The notes beneath the pieces are model-generated. The model was not told where the DNA came from and did no database searches. It saw only the letters and a list, made by a program, of their open reading frames with translations. Both the position numbers and the translations under genes were made by a program. This document shows, piece by piece, positions 17,905 to 27,134 of a stretch of DNA of 64,000 nucleotides. Each line of letters begins with the position of its first letter. Position 1 is the first letter of the stretch. The stretch comes from Lacrimispora amygdalina. Lineage in GTDB: Bacteria; Bacillota; Clostridia; Lachnospirales; Lachnospiraceae. Location: assembly GCF_003432035.1 (NCBI RefSeq), contig NZ_QOHO01000073.1:1-64000 (forward strand), in the 5' to 3' direction.

Positions 17905-17951
17905 ACACTCCGGGGGTGTTCATTTTATTGGACACCTCCTAATTAGGAGGC
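17890..17951 (+). promoter_or_regulatory. Nested hairpins that can hide a ribosome-binding site
   Basis: Between the first and second genes lie an AACAC/GTGTT hairpin (about 17903-17920), a competing GGTGT/ACACC pairing, and the perfect palindrome CCTCCTAATTAGGAGG (17935-17950). In the last, the Shine-Dalgarno AGGAGG of the next gene pairs with CCTCCT around an AATT loop. The first hairpin could protect or terminate the upstream message; the last could limit translation of the second gene. Confidence 0.45.
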
Positions 17952-17957
17952 GACGAT

Positions 17958-18248
17958 ATGTCATCTAAATTATGTTTCACCGGCTGCCAGCTGATCTGCT
18001 CCGAAATCGTAACTGCAGATGTGACTTTGTCCTGTGATTCATCTCTGGTTATCACAGGAACGGTGTACCGCCCAAACGGAATCCCCTTACCAAATGCAGC
18101 AGTAGAGGTCCGCGTCCTGGATGCTTCTGATCCCTCCCAGTTTATCCGGATCGGTGTGACCTTCTCTCTTTCTGACGGTACCTACGGATTTACTTTGCCC
18201 AAAATCAAGGGCAGACAATATCAGCTGCTTGCCTACTCACCTTTATAG
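17958..18248 (+). CDS. Single-domain carboxypeptidase-regulatory-like protein 1
   Basis: 96 aa. Residues about 30-96 carry the transthyretin-like/CarboxypepD_reg pattern: ITGTVYRPNGIPLPNAAVEV, then LSDGTYGFTLP and YQLLAYSPL. No signal peptide. It is one of four paralogous small proteins of this fold in the operon, alongside 20241, 20564 and 20875. Such beta-sandwich modules usually act as structural or adhesive units. Its ribosome site AGGAGG lies inside a palindrome. Confidence 0.75.
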   Translation: MSSKLCFTGCQLICSEIVTADVTLSCDSSLVITGTVYRPNGIPLPNAAVEVRVLDASDPSQFIRIGVTFSLSDGTYGFTLPKIKGRQYQLLAYSPL

Positions 18249-18284
18249 GTTAAAGCTTAGCCAAACCTTCTTGTGGAGGAAACC

Positions 18285-20015
18285 ATGAAAAAAGTAAAAA
18301 CTTCTGACGGATACCAGGTGTGCCGTATTAAAAAAGAGGGAACATATGAGTATCTTGCAGACCATATACATTATGAAGACGAAATCCATAAGCTTATGGA
18401 TACACTGGAGGGAATCAGATTTGATTCCCTGATACTTCTGTTCGGCATTGATACAGGAGCTTATTTAGATCAATTAAAAAAATGTATTTGTGCCAGAAAC
18501 ATGGTTATTATTTTCGAACCGAACCGTTCGGTTTTTAAGCAGTTTCCTGCATATACAGGCGATAACATCCACCTGGTCTTTTATAACGAGGAACTGATAA
18601 AACAGATATTTGATGAAACTATTACCTATAAAAATATCAATAATATTTATTTTCATGCATTTGGAAACTACGAAAGGATTTACAAAAAAGAATACGACCG
18701 GCTGATTGAACACCTGGACTGGACGATTATGAATGCCGCTTCCCAGGTCCATCTGGCAAAACGGTTTAAAAATATATTTATTAAAAATATGATTGCAAAC
18801 ATGAAAATCATAGAAGAGACCACTCCCATTCACCGGTATATAAATACCAACACGGATGTCCCCGCAATTATAGTATCCGGCGGATCATCACTGGATCAGA
18901 ATATAAAGGATATGTTGAAGTACAAAGACAAACTGAAGGATTACTTTATTATTACAGGAAGCAGAACCGTGAACGCTCTCGTGAAAAACGGGATCATGCC
19001 TGATATGATTGTATCCGTTGACCCGGTTGATGCCAATTATGAGATGATGAAAGACCATTTGGATTTAAACGTGCCACTGGCCTTTTATGAATACAGCAAC
19101 CGTTATCTTATGAAGGATTATAAGGGAGAAAAAATATTTATCTCTCTCCTGTTTTCCCATACCATTAAGGGGATGGGGCACTTAAAAGCGGTGTACTGCG
19201 GAGGATCGGTATCACACGCATGCATAGACATTGCAAATATGCTTGGCTGCTCTCCTATTCTCCTGGCCGGACAGGATTTAGCACACACAAATAATAAGCA
19301 TCACGCAGACAGCGCACTGTTTCCTTATGACAGCAGTATCAAGTATGACACTCAGATATTGATTAAAGATATCCACGGCAAACCCACGGCAACTTCCATT
19401 ACTCTGGATTCCTTCCGCCGAAATCTGGAGTACTATATCAGCCGTTATAAAGACCGGTCCCGCGTCCGTTTTATCAACTGTTCCTATGGAGCTGAGATAA
19501 AAGGAGCCCCTCACCAGGAACTGAATGAATTACTGGAAAACGGTTCTTATGCAGGCAAAAAAAATGCCTGCCTGCCAGTTCATGAGCTGAGGCTGAACCC
19601 AGAGGAGACGATTGGTACCATAATCGAATTCCTCAATGAATATCTGTTACGAACAAGTGAAGGACTGGAATTGTGTCAAATCATTATTTCTGAAAATAAG
19701 ACAAAATCTCTTGTGGAAGTTGAGGAAGATGATATTGACCTTCAGAGAATCCTGTATATTCTGCAGATTGTAAACAATTTTGAGAACCACCCCCTGAGCC
19801 GCTACTTAGGAGGATATATTACTGAATTTCTCTATGAAATGAAAGAAAGAAACGAACAAATGTCAGCAAAGGATTATGACAAACTGACCTCCGATCTCCA
19901 ATATCAGGCGGCTTTTTTCATGGAGTATTTTGAACGTCTGTACAAAATACTTACAGAGGTAAGAGATACCATTCGTTCAACGGTATCAGAATTCTATCCA
20001 TCGCATATAGTTTAG
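18285..20015 (+). CDS. Maf/MptE-like (DUF115) glycosyltransferase
   Basis: 576 aa. The central block IIVSGGSSLDQNI, FIITGSRTVNALVKNGI and PDMIVSVDPVDANYEMM, with GGSVSHACIDIANMLGC and LLAGQDLAHT later, matches the motility-associated-factor (Maf, DUF115/MptE-like) family. Known Maf proteins transfer pseudaminic or legionaminic acid from its CMP form to Ser/Thr of flagellin in the cytoplasm. No flagellin is encoded here; instead small beta-domain proteins flank it, so these are the likely acceptors (inference). A GTG at 18273 is in frame, but GTGGAGG spacing selects ATG 18285. Confidence 0.88.
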   Translation: MKKVKTSDGYQVCRIKKEGTYEYLADHIHYEDEIHKLMDTLEGIRFDSLILLFGIDTGAYLDQLKKCICARNMVIIFEPNRSVFKQFPAYTGDNIHLVFYNEELIKQIFDETITYKNINNIYFHAFGNYERIYKKEYDRLIEHLDWTIMNAASQVHLAKRFKNIFIKNMIANMKIIEETTPIHRYINTNTDVPAIIVSGGSSLDQNIKDMLKYKDKLKDYFIITGSRTVNALVKNGIMPDMIVSVDPVDANYEMMKDHLDLNVPLAFYEYSNRYLMKDYKGEKIFISLLFSHTIKGMGHLKAVYCGGSVSHACIDIANMLGCSPILLAGQDLAHTNNKHHADSALFPYDSSIKYDTQILIKDIHGKPTATSITLDSFRRNLEYYISRYKDRSRVRFINCSYGAEIKGAPHQELNELLENGSYAGKKNACLPVHELRLNPEETIGTIIEFLNEYLLRTSEGLELCQIIISENKTKSLVEVEEDDIDLQRILYILQIVNNFENHPLSRYLGGYITEFLYEMKERNEQMSAKDYDKLTSDLQYQAAFFMEYFERLYKILTEVRDTIRSTVSEFYPSHIV

Positions 20016-20045
20016 TAAATCCAATGGGAATTTGAGGAATTGAAA

Positions 20046-20210
20046 ATGGACGGCGAAAATAAATTCGAAGCAATCAAGAGCAACTACAAGGAAATGAAAG
20101 TGTCCAAAATAATCGTAAACGGAAAAGAACAGGCTGGGAATATTATAAGCGCTGAGGATACAAAGGACACCCAGCAATTAAATGTGACTATTTATACCCA
20201 GAACGATTAA
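20046..20210 (+). CDS. Small hypothetical protein in the glycosylation operon
   Basis: 54 aa, charged: it opens MDGENKFEAIKSNYKEMKVS and ends NVTIYTQND. TTTGAGGAATTGAAA precedes the ATG, giving a weak ribosome site. It lies between the Maf gene and the second small-domain protein, on the same strand and without terminators on either side, so it is probably translated as part of the operon. No family recognised. Confidence 0.55.
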   Translation: MDGENKFEAIKSNYKEMKVSKIIVNGKEQAGNIISAEDTKDTQQLNVTIYTQND

Positions 20211-20240
20211 GGGAAAAAGGAAAGGGGCGTTACTGAAACC

Positions 20241-20567
20241 ATGAACTGTAATAAGAAAGCCTCCTTTACCATTAGCGGTTCCAAGCTTCTGCCCTGCAGC
20301 AAAAAACATTTTAATTTTCATCTTGGACCAATGAATTATCAAATTATAAAGGGGACTGTTTACCGCCCTGATCACACCCCCTGCAGCGGGGCTGCCGTTC
20401 AGATTACACAAGTGGATATGGTAACTCACGAAACAACGCCTCTTGGCTATGTAATTACAGATAAGGCAGGGCGCTATGTATTTTCACTAAAGGCACTGCC
20501 CGATATGAAATATGAGCTTTCGGTCTTCGCCCCCTTAATTACCTGCAAGAAGGAGGATTGTTTATGA
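20241..20567 (+). CDS. Single-domain carboxypeptidase-regulatory-like protein 2
   Basis: 108 aa. After about 35 N-terminal residues containing Cys (MNCNKKASF, LLPCSKK) comes a transthyretin-like domain: IIKGTVYRPDHTPCSGAAVQI, GYVITDKAGRYVFSL and YELSVFAPL. No signal peptide. Its stop codon overlaps the start of the next gene (ATGA), showing translational coupling among these paralogues. Confidence 0.75.
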   Translation: MNCNKKASFTISGSKLLPCSKKHFNFHLGPMNYQIIKGTVYRPDHTPCSGAAVQITQVDMVTHETTPLGYVITDKAGRYVFSLKALPDMKYELSVFAPLITCKKEDCL

Positions 20568-20860
20568 GCAGCTATGCGGAACTTATAATCGGACCAGAAG
20601 ACTTTAATAACCAGAATATAGCCCAGGCTGCCATCACTCTGGAATCTTCTTTCGAGATTCTGCTCACCGGCACTGTTTTTAATTCCCGCCGTGAAGCTGT
20701 GGAGGGAGCCGTCGTCATAATTACAGCATCCTCCCCCTGGGGAGAAAAAGACCTTGGTTATGTCATAACCAATCAGTTTGGAGAGTTTGCCATTGTAGCA
20801 GAAAAAGATTCTGAGATCGATTACCGGTTCGATATCTATGAACCGGTTCTTACCAGTTAG
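20564..20860 (+). CDS. Single-domain carboxypeptidase-regulatory-like protein 3
   Basis: 98 aa. Same fold as its neighbours: LLTGTVFNSRREAVEGAVVI, GYVITNQFGEFAIVA and YRFDIYEPVL. It starts inside the previous gene's stop codon after AAGGAGGATTGTTT. No export signal. Confidence 0.75.
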   Translation: MSSYAELIIGPEDFNNQNIAQAAITLESSFEILLTGTVFNSRREAVEGAVVIITASSPWGEKDLGYVITNQFGEFAIVAEKDSEIDYRFDIYEPVLTS

Positions 20861-20874
20861 GTTCAGGTAAAAAC

Positions 20875-21123
20875 ATGGCACATGCAATCATAAAAGGAAT
20901 GGTCAGCTACAGGAACTGCGGCCCTGTAGGAGGAGCTGTCATTATTCTGGAACGAATAGACAGCGTATTTAACGAAGAATTGAACGAAGAGCATTTAAAA
21001 AACGTTTATCTGGATTATACCCAGTCAAACAGATGCGGTGAATTCTGTTTTCCAGTCTCTGACACTACCGCAACTTATCGAATAAGAGTTTTTGATAATC
21101 ATCATGAAGGGGGCAGATCATGA
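20875..21123 (+). CDS. Single-domain carboxypeptidase-regulatory-like protein 4
   Basis: 82 aa, the most divergent of the four paralogues: IIKGMVSYRNCGPVGGAVII, then a charged insert (NEELNEEHLKNVY) before RCGEFCFPVS and YRIRVFDN. No signal peptide. Its stop overlaps the start of legB (ATGA overlap), linking the structural genes to the sugar-nucleotide genes in one transcript. Confidence 0.72.
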   Translation: MAHAIIKGMVSYRNCGPVGGAVIILERIDSVFNEELNEEHLKNVYLDYTQSNRCGEFCFPVSDTTATYRIRVFDNHHEGGRS

Positions 21124-22100
21124 AAAAGGTACTGGTCACAGGAGCTGACGGCTTTATCGGCAGCCATCTGACAGAGGAACTTATCAGGCGCGGATATCAG
21201 GTGAGAGCATTTGTCTATTATAACTCTTTTGGTACCTTTGGCTGGCTTGATACTCTTCCTGAACATATAAAGAACGAAATCGAAATACAAAGCGGAGACA
21301 TCAGAGACCCAAATGGGGTAAGAACTGCTGTCGCGGGGGTAGATTCCATCTTTCACTTGGCAGCGCTGATTGCCATACCCTACAGTTATGTATCTCCCGA
21401 TTCTTATGTTGATACCAATGTGAAAGGAACTTTAAATATCCTTCAGGCTGCAAGAGCCTTAGAAACAGGCAAAGTATTAATTACCTCCACTTCAGAAGTC
21501 TACGGCAGTGCCGACTACGTTCCCATTGATGAATCCCATCCGTTTAAAGCCCAGTCCCCTTATTCTGCCACGAAAATAGGCGCGGACCGCCTGGCAGAAT
21601 CATTTTACAGGAGTTTTTCTCTTCCTGTTGCGATTGTCCGGCCGTTTAATACCTATGGTCCAAGGCAGTCAGCAAGGGCAGTTATTCCCACAATAATCAG
21701 TCAGCTTCTGGCGGGAAAGGAAGACATCCATCTGGGAAGTCTTACCCCGACCAGAGATTTTAATTATGTGAAAGACACCGTCAATGGCTTTATTGAAATC
21801 GAAGCGTCTGAACATACCGCAGGCGAGGAGATCAATATTGCCAGCCAAACGGAAATTTCTATCGGCGAACTTGCTTTAGAACTGATTAAACAAATTAATC
21901 CAAAAGCTGAAATCATTTGCGAAAACCAGAGACTGCGGCCGGAAAAAAGCGAAGTGACCAGACTTCTGGGATCAAATGAAAAGCTGAAAGCCCTGACTTC
22001 CTGGAAACAGCAATATACGTTATCACAGGGCCTTAAAGAAACCATTCTCTGGATGGAAAACAATTTGGACCGCTACCGGACAGACCGGTATAATATTTGA
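21120..22100 (+). CDS. legB: NDP-sugar 4,6-dehydratase, legionaminic acid pathway
   Basis: 326 aa extended SDR. NAD-binding VTGADGFIGSHL, dehydratase-type STSEVYGS, YxxxK in SPYSATKIGAD, and RPFNTYGPRQSARAVIP, typical of LegB. It converts GDP-GlcNAc (or the UDP form) to the 4-keto-6-deoxy sugar, the first committed step to legionaminic acid. First of seven closely packed sugar genes whose order (B, C, E, H, I, G, F functions) covers the whole route. Confidence 0.9.
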   Translation: MKKVLVTGADGFIGSHLTEELIRRGYQVRAFVYYNSFGTFGWLDTLPEHIKNEIEIQSGDIRDPNGVRTAVAGVDSIFHLAALIAIPYSYVSPDSYVDTNVKGTLNILQAARALETGKVLITSTSEVYGSADYVPIDESHPFKAQSPYSATKIGADRLAESFYRSFSLPVAIVRPFNTYGPRQSARAVIPTIISQLLAGKEDIHLGSLTPTRDFNYVKDTVNGFIEIEASEHTAGEEINIASQTEISIGELALELIKQINPKAEIICENQRLRPEKSEVTRLLGSNEKLKALTSWKQQYTLSQGLKETILWMENNLDRYRTDRYNI

Positions 22101-22122
22101 TGAAAACGGCAGGAGGCGCCCC

Positions 22123-23274
22123 ATGATTCCCCTATCTGTACCAGTTATAAAAGGCAATGAAAAAAAATATGCAGACGAGGCAATTTCAAACGGCTGGGTC
22201 TCTGCTTCGGGCAGTTATGTGACCAGATTTGAAAATGAAATGGCTGATTATTTAAAGGTGGAAAAAACGGCTGCAGTTCAAAGCGGCACGGCTGCTCTCC
22301 ACCTGTCTTTGCTTCTTTCCGGTGTAAAACCAGGTGAGGAAGTGATCGTTCCTGCCCTGACTTTTATTGCAGCGGTGAATCCAGTGAAATATCTGGGTGC
22401 AGAACCTGTTTTCATGGATTGTGACGATTCCCTGAATATTGACTGCGAAAAACTGGAAGATTTTTTAAAAAAGGAATGTACGAAAACCACTTTGGGCCTT
22501 AGAAATAACAAATCCAAACGTATCATCAGGGCAATTACAGCCGTTCATATCTTTGGTAATATGGCAGATATGGAAACTCTTGTCCGGCTGGCTGATGAGT
22601 ATGGCTTAAAACTGATTGAAGATGCTACGGAAGCGCTTGGAACGAGATATAAAGATGGGATATTTCAGGGGAAATTTGCGGGTACCATGGGTGATTTCGG
22701 AGCTTATTCTTTTAACGGCAATAAAATCATCACAACCGGCGGCGGCGGAATGGTAACTGCAAAAAATGCTGCAAATGTGAAAAAATGCGCCTATCTGGCT
22801 GCCCAGGCAAAGGATGATCCTCTTAACTATGTCCACAATCACATTGGTTATAATTACCGGATGACCAATGTGCAGGCTGCTCTGGGAGTGGGGCAGTTAG
22901 AATGTCTGGAAGATTATATCCGCATCAAGATACAAAATTATAATTATTACAGGGAAGGGCTGAAAACAATTCAGGACGCCGCCGTACTTATGCCCTTTAA
23001 CGAAAAAGCCAGGAATAATCACTGGTTCTACTCTCTTCTTTTAAGAAACAAAACCTTAAAAAGAGATTCTCTTATCAGACAGCTGAAAGAAGCAGGAATT
23101 GAGACCAGACCCATCTGGAAACTGAACCACACCCAGACCATGTATCAGAACTGCCAGACCTATTTTGTAGAAAAAGCGCCCTTCTATCAAAGCCGCATTA
23201 TAAACCTGCCCTGCAGCGTCAACTTAACGGAAGCAGACATGGACTTTGTGATAGAAGCTTTAAAGAAAAGCTGA
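22123..23274 (+). CDS. legC: Aminotransferase, legionaminic acid pathway (LegC family)
   Basis: 383 aa DegT/DnrJ/EryC1-fold PLP enzyme. The PLP-binding Lys is in FGAYSFNGNKIITTGGGGM; LIEDATEALGTRYK and HNHIGYNYRMTNVQAALG are characteristic. It aminates C4 of the keto sugar made by LegB. Ribosome site AGGAGG before the ATG, 22 nt after legB. Confidence 0.9.
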   Translation: MIPLSVPVIKGNEKKYADEAISNGWVSASGSYVTRFENEMADYLKVEKTAAVQSGTAALHLSLLLSGVKPGEEVIVPALTFIAAVNPVKYLGAEPVFMDCDDSLNIDCEKLEDFLKKECTKTTLGLRNNKSKRIIRAITAVHIFGNMADMETLVRLADEYGLKLIEDATEALGTRYKDGIFQGKFAGTMGDFGAYSFNGNKIITTGGGGMVTAKNAANVKKCAYLAAQAKDDPLNYVHNHIGYNYRMTNVQAALGVGQLECLEDYIRIKIQNYNYYREGLKTIQDAAVLMPFNEKARNNHWFYSLLLRNKTLKRDSLIRQLKEAGIETRPIWKLNHTQTMYQNCQTYFVEKAPFYQSRIINLPCSVNLTEADMDFVIEALKKS

Positions 23275-23295
23275 CATATGGAAGGAGGGATTGGC

Positions 23296-24342
23296 ATGGA
23301 CGTGGAAAAATTCTTTGTTGCACCGGACCTTCCAATCAGAGATGCAATCCGGCAGCTGGATGAGACTGCAAAAAAAATACTGATGGTTGTAAATGACGGG
23401 AAGCTGAAAGGAGTCATTACAGACGGAGATATCCGTCGATGGATTCTGCAAAATAAAGATCTGGCAATGCCGGTGCACCTTATTATGAACCAGTCCCCCA
23501 TTGTCATAAAAGAGGGAGAAGTCTCTGAAGCATTGAAAATAATGAGGGAAAAGCAGATTGAAGGTCTTCCCATTGTAAAAGATGACGGCCAGGTCCTTGA
23601 TATTGTGTTCTGGAATGAACTGCAGCCGGATAAAAAACGGATTTTGAGAAAAAAGAAAACTCCTGTAGTGATCATGGCAGGCGGGAAAGGTTCCAGGCTT
23701 TACCCTTATACAAAGATCATACCAAAACCATTAATTCCCATCGGAGATACCCCGATTGTAGAACGGATCATGAATCAGTTGATCTCCTATGGATTCACAG
23801 AGTTCTATTTAACAGTCAATTACAGAAAAGAACTGATTAAAGCATATTTTAACGGTGACCGGCGCTATGACCTTCACTTTGTTGATGAGAAGGAACCGCT
23901 TGGAACAGCAGGCTCCCTGACTCTTGTAAAAGACCAGATCACGGGAAGCTTTTTTGTCAGTAACTGCGATATCCTGGTTGATGTAAATTATGCAAAACTT
24001 CTCCTTTACCATAAAAAAAGCAGGAATCAGATCACGGTTGTGACAGCCATGAAAAATTACGAGATTCCATACGGTGTGATCTCCTTAGATGAAAACGGCT
24101 GTATTCATTCCATGAGCGAGAAACCAAAGTATGAATTTCTGGTCAGCACAGGGCTTTATGTCCTGGAGAAAGATATATTAAAGTATATTCCACTGGATTC
24201 GCCGTTTGATATGCCTGATTTAATCCGCCTGTGCATGAAAAACGGTGAAAAAGTGGGTGCATACCCGGTTATGGACAGCACATGGCTTGATATGGGAGAG
24301 TTCAGTGAAATGAGAAAGATGGCTGAGAGAATGAAACTATGA
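23296..24342 (+). CDS. ptmE: CBS-domain nucleotidyltransferase (PtmE-like)
   Basis: 348 aa. Two N-terminal CBS motifs (about 1-115; GVITDGDIRRWIL, GLPIVKDDGQVLDIVF) precede a nucleotidyltransferase domain with VIMAGGKGSRLYPYTKIIPK and IGDTPIVERIM. In Campylobacter the protein of this design, PtmE, makes GDP-glucosamine for the legionaminic pathway, so this gene supplies the activated starting sugar. Start chosen after GGAGGGATTGGC; an ATG at 23278 lies upstream of that site. Overlaps legH by 4 nt. Confidence 0.87.
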   Translation: MDVEKFFVAPDLPIRDAIRQLDETAKKILMVVNDGKLKGVITDGDIRRWILQNKDLAMPVHLIMNQSPIVIKEGEVSEALKIMREKQIEGLPIVKDDGQVLDIVFWNELQPDKKRILRKKKTPVVIMAGGKGSRLYPYTKIIPKPLIPIGDTPIVERIMNQLISYGFTEFYLTVNYRKELIKAYFNGDRRYDLHFVDEKEPLGTAGSLTLVKDQITGSFFVSNCDILVDVNYAKLLLYHKKSRNQITVVTAMKNYEIPYGVISLDENGCIHSMSEKPKYEFLVSTGLYVLEKDILKYIPLDSPFDMPDLIRLCMKNGEKVGAYPVMDSTWLDMGEFSEMRKMAERMKL

Positions 24343-24986
24343 AAAAAAAGCTGATCCTCCTGGGCGGAGGCGGTCATGCAGAAAGTGTGATTGATACCAT
24401 TCATTCAAAAGAGGAATTTAAGATCATGGGAATCCTTGACAGCAGTAAAAGCCGGGGCATAACCGTCTCCGGCATCATGGTGCTTGGGTCTGATGATCTG
24501 CTGCCCGATATTTACCGCAGAGGAATTAAGTATGCGGCAATAGCAGTCGGAAGCGTTGGTAAGCCCCAGACGAGAATCCGGCTCTTTGAGGAATGTAAAG
24601 CCATTGGCTTTCTTATGCCGTGCATCATTGATAAACGCTCTGCATTATCCGGTGATCTTCATATGGGGGACGGGGTCTTTATCGGAAGAGGAACTTCCAT
24701 AGGTCCGGGAGTCACGCTGGGAGACGGCTGCATTATTAACAGCGGTACGGTTGTGGAACATGACTGTGTTATCGGCAGTTTTGCTCACACAGCCCCTGGC
24801 TGCATTCTCTGCGGAAATGTAAAAATCGGAAATAATGCCCATATCGGCGCAGGAAGCACTGTGATCCAGAACAGAACCATTGGAAGTAATTCCATGATCG
24901 GAGCCGGCAGCCTGGTTCTGTCTGATATTACTTCAAACAAGCTGGCTTACGGAAGTCCGGCAAGGGAGGTAAGTCGTTATGAATAA
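24339..24986 (+). CDS. legH: NeuD/PglD-family sugar N-acetyltransferase
   Basis: 215 aa. N-terminal PglD-type fold opening LILLGGGGHAESVIDTI, then left-handed beta-helix hexapeptide repeats (from about residue 110: GVFIGRGTSIGPGVTLGDG, IGNNAHIGAGSTVI). The catalytic-type His is in VVEHDCVIGSFAHTAPG. It would acetylate the C4 amine of the LegC product. Overlaps both neighbours. Confidence 0.88.
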   Translation: MKKKLILLGGGGHAESVIDTIHSKEEFKIMGILDSSKSRGITVSGIMVLGSDDLLPDIYRRGIKYAAIAVGSVGKPQTRIRLFEECKAIGFLMPCIIDKRSALSGDLHMGDGVFIGRGTSIGPGVTLGDGCIINSGTVVEHDCVIGSFAHTAPGCILCGNVKIGNNAHIGAGSTVIQNRTIGSNSMIGAGSLVLSDITSNKLAYGSPAREVSRYE

Positions 24987-25974
24987 GATTATGATAATAG
25001 CAGAAGCCGGCGTGAATCATAATGGGGATTTGGGCATTGCCAGACAGTTAGTTGATGCTGCATGGGCCGCAGGGGCAGATGCGGTCAAATTCCAGACTTT
25101 CCGCGCAGAACTTCTGGCTGCCCCCAGCGCGAAAAAGGCAAGATATCAGTTTCACAATACAGGAAATAACAATTCCCAATATGAGATGTTAAAGGATCTG
25201 GAACTGTCCTGGAACGATTTTAAGGTCCTCTCTCAGTACTGCGCCTTCCGGGGGATTCAGTTTCTCTCCTCCCCTTTTGATGAAGAAAGCATGGAATATT
25301 TAGACAGCCTGGGGATGGCGATAATTAAGATCCCATCAGGCGAGATTACAAACTACTGCTATTTAAAAAAAGCAGCCGCATTAAAAAAGCCAATTATCCT
25401 GTCCACAGGAATGTCCACTCCGGATGAAATCGGGGAAGCACTGGGTCTTCTTGATACAGGCGGACAGGATATTACTCTTTTGCACTGCTCCAGTATTTAC
25501 CCCACTCCTCCGAAGGATGTTAATTTAAATGCCATGATTACCATGAGAGAATCCTTTCACAAAAAGACAGGATATTCTGACCATACTGCCGGAATCGAGG
25601 TGGCTGTGGCTGCTGCTGCCCTTGGAGCCTGCGTCATTGAAAAGCATATGACTCTTGATAAAACCATGCCGGGGCCGGATCACCGGATGAGCCTGGAGCC
25701 GGATGAATTCAAGAATATGACTGACAGTGTAAGAAATATAGAAAAAGCTATGGGAAACGGGATAAAAGCTCCTGCAGGAGAAGAACTTAAAAACCGGGAT
25801 CACGTAAGAAAGTTTCTGGTAGCTGCAAGAGATATTCAAACAGGGGAACCATTTACCATGGAAAATCTCTGTGCCAAACGCTGCTCTCCCGGAATATCTC
25901 CCATGAAGCTTCCCAAAATACTTGGCACCTGCGCAGACAGAGACTATCGAAAGGATGATATAATAGGGGAATGA
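24979..25974 (+). CDS. legI: N,N'-diacetyllegionaminate synthase
   Basis: 331 aa NeuB-family enzyme. TIM barrel with IAEAGVNHNGDLGIA, AVKFQTF, IIKIPSGEITN, GYSDHTAGIEVA and CVIEKHMTLD, then a C-terminal SAF domain (about 275-331; FLVAARDIQTGEPFT). It condenses phosphoenolpyruvate with the 6-deoxy-diacetamido-mannose to make the nine-carbon acid. The SAF domain and context, with LegB/C/H, favour legionaminate over sialate. Confidence 0.9.
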   Translation: MNKIMIIAEAGVNHNGDLGIARQLVDAAWAAGADAVKFQTFRAELLAAPSAKKARYQFHNTGNNNSQYEMLKDLELSWNDFKVLSQYCAFRGIQFLSSPFDEESMEYLDSLGMAIIKIPSGEITNYCYLKKAAALKKPIILSTGMSTPDEIGEALGLLDTGGQDITLLHCSSIYPTPPKDVNLNAMITMRESFHKKTGYSDHTAGIEVAVAAAALGACVIEKHMTLDKTMPGPDHRMSLEPDEFKNMTDSVRNIEKAMGNGIKAPAGEELKNRDHVRKFLVAARDIQTGEPFTMENLCAKRCSPGISPMKLPKILGTCADRDYRKDDIIGE

Positions 25975-27134
25975 TAAAACTATGTGTGGTAACGGGAAGC
26001 CGGGCGGAATACGGGCTTCTGTTTCCATTAATCCGAAGTATTATGGAAGACCATGACTTGAAACTCCAGCTTCTGGTCACAGGAACTCATCTGGATACCA
26101 GGTTCGGACTTGATTACCGGGAGATGAAACAGGACGGAATTGTAATTGATGAAACTGTGGAAATGAATCTGGCCAGCGATTCTTCCTATGGCATCTGCAG
26201 ATCCATGGGGCTGGAGCTGATCGGTATCTCCGGTGCCTTTGAACGGTTAAAACCGGATATGATACTGCTTCTTGGAGACCGGTATGAGATTTTTACAGCA
26301 GCAAGCGCTGCCGTTATCTGTAAGATCCCAATTGCTCACATCCATGGAGGGGAACTGACCCAGGGGGCCTGCGATGACTGTATGCGTCATGGAATCACAA
26401 AAATGAGTTATCTCCATTTTACAAGCACAGCGGAATACCGAAAACGGGTGATACAGCTTGGCGAATCACCTGACAGAGTTTTTTACGTTGGTGCACTGGG
26501 TATTGAACGGCTTAAAGGACTCACTCTTCTGACAAAAGAGCAGCTGGAAAGGTCTTTAAATATCGCTCTGCCACTTCCTCTTTCCCTGGTCACATACCAC
26601 CCGGCGACTCTGGAGCCTGTCACTGCTGCGGATCAGTTTCAGCCACTTTTAGATGCTCTGGATTCATTTCCAGGGCTATTTACGGTATTTACCGGAAGCA
26701 ACTCCGATACAGGCGGTAATCAGGTCAATGAAATGGCAAGTTCCTATGCAAGGCTGCATCCGGAGCGGGCGGTATACGTTTCTTCTCTAGGCTCCCTTCG
26801 CTATTTAAGCCTGATGAGCTTAAGCAGGCTTGTAATCGGCAACTCTTCCAGCGGAATCCTGGAAGCTCCCGCTTTCCATGTGCCCACAGTGGATATCGGG
26901 AGCCGGCAAAAAGGCAGAATAAAGCCTGATTCTGTCATCAACTGCGAAGCTTCAGCGGAAAGCATTCGTAATGCAATCTCCCAGGCAATAAATCTGGATA
27001 TGAAACACCATGTATCCGATAATCCCTATGATTGTCCGGGCACCAGCAAAAAAATCCTCAGTTGTATAAAAAAGGCGTTTGAAAAGGGAATACATTTAGA
27101 TAAAGAATTCTATGAGATTGATTGGAGACTGTAA
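25971..27134 (+). CDS. legG: Hydrolysing NDP-sugar 2-epimerase (NeuC/LegG family)
   Basis: 387 aa. Epimerase_2 fold with VVTGSRAEYGLLFPLI, LLLGDRYEIFTAA, IPIAHIHGGELTQGA, and VIGNSSSGILEAPAF near the end. It removes the nucleotide and inverts C2 to give 2,4-diacetamido-2,4,6-trideoxymannose, the LegI substrate. The stop overlaps the start of the CMP-transferase gene by one base. Confidence 0.9.
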   Translation: MIKLCVVTGSRAEYGLLFPLIRSIMEDHDLKLQLLVTGTHLDTRFGLDYREMKQDGIVIDETVEMNLASDSSYGICRSMGLELIGISGAFERLKPDMILLLGDRYEIFTAASAAVICKIPIAHIHGGELTQGACDDCMRHGITKMSYLHFTSTAEYRKRVIQLGESPDRVFYVGALGIERLKGLTLLTKEQLERSLNIALPLPLSLVTYHPATLEPVTAADQFQPLLDALDSFPGLFTVFTGSNSDTGGNQVNEMASSYARLHPERAVYVSSLGSLRYLSLMSLSRLVIGNSSSGILEAPAFHVPTVDIGSRQKGRIKPDSVINCEASAESIRNAISQAINLDMKHHVSDNPYDCPGTSKKILSCIKKAFEKGIHLDKEFYEIDWRL

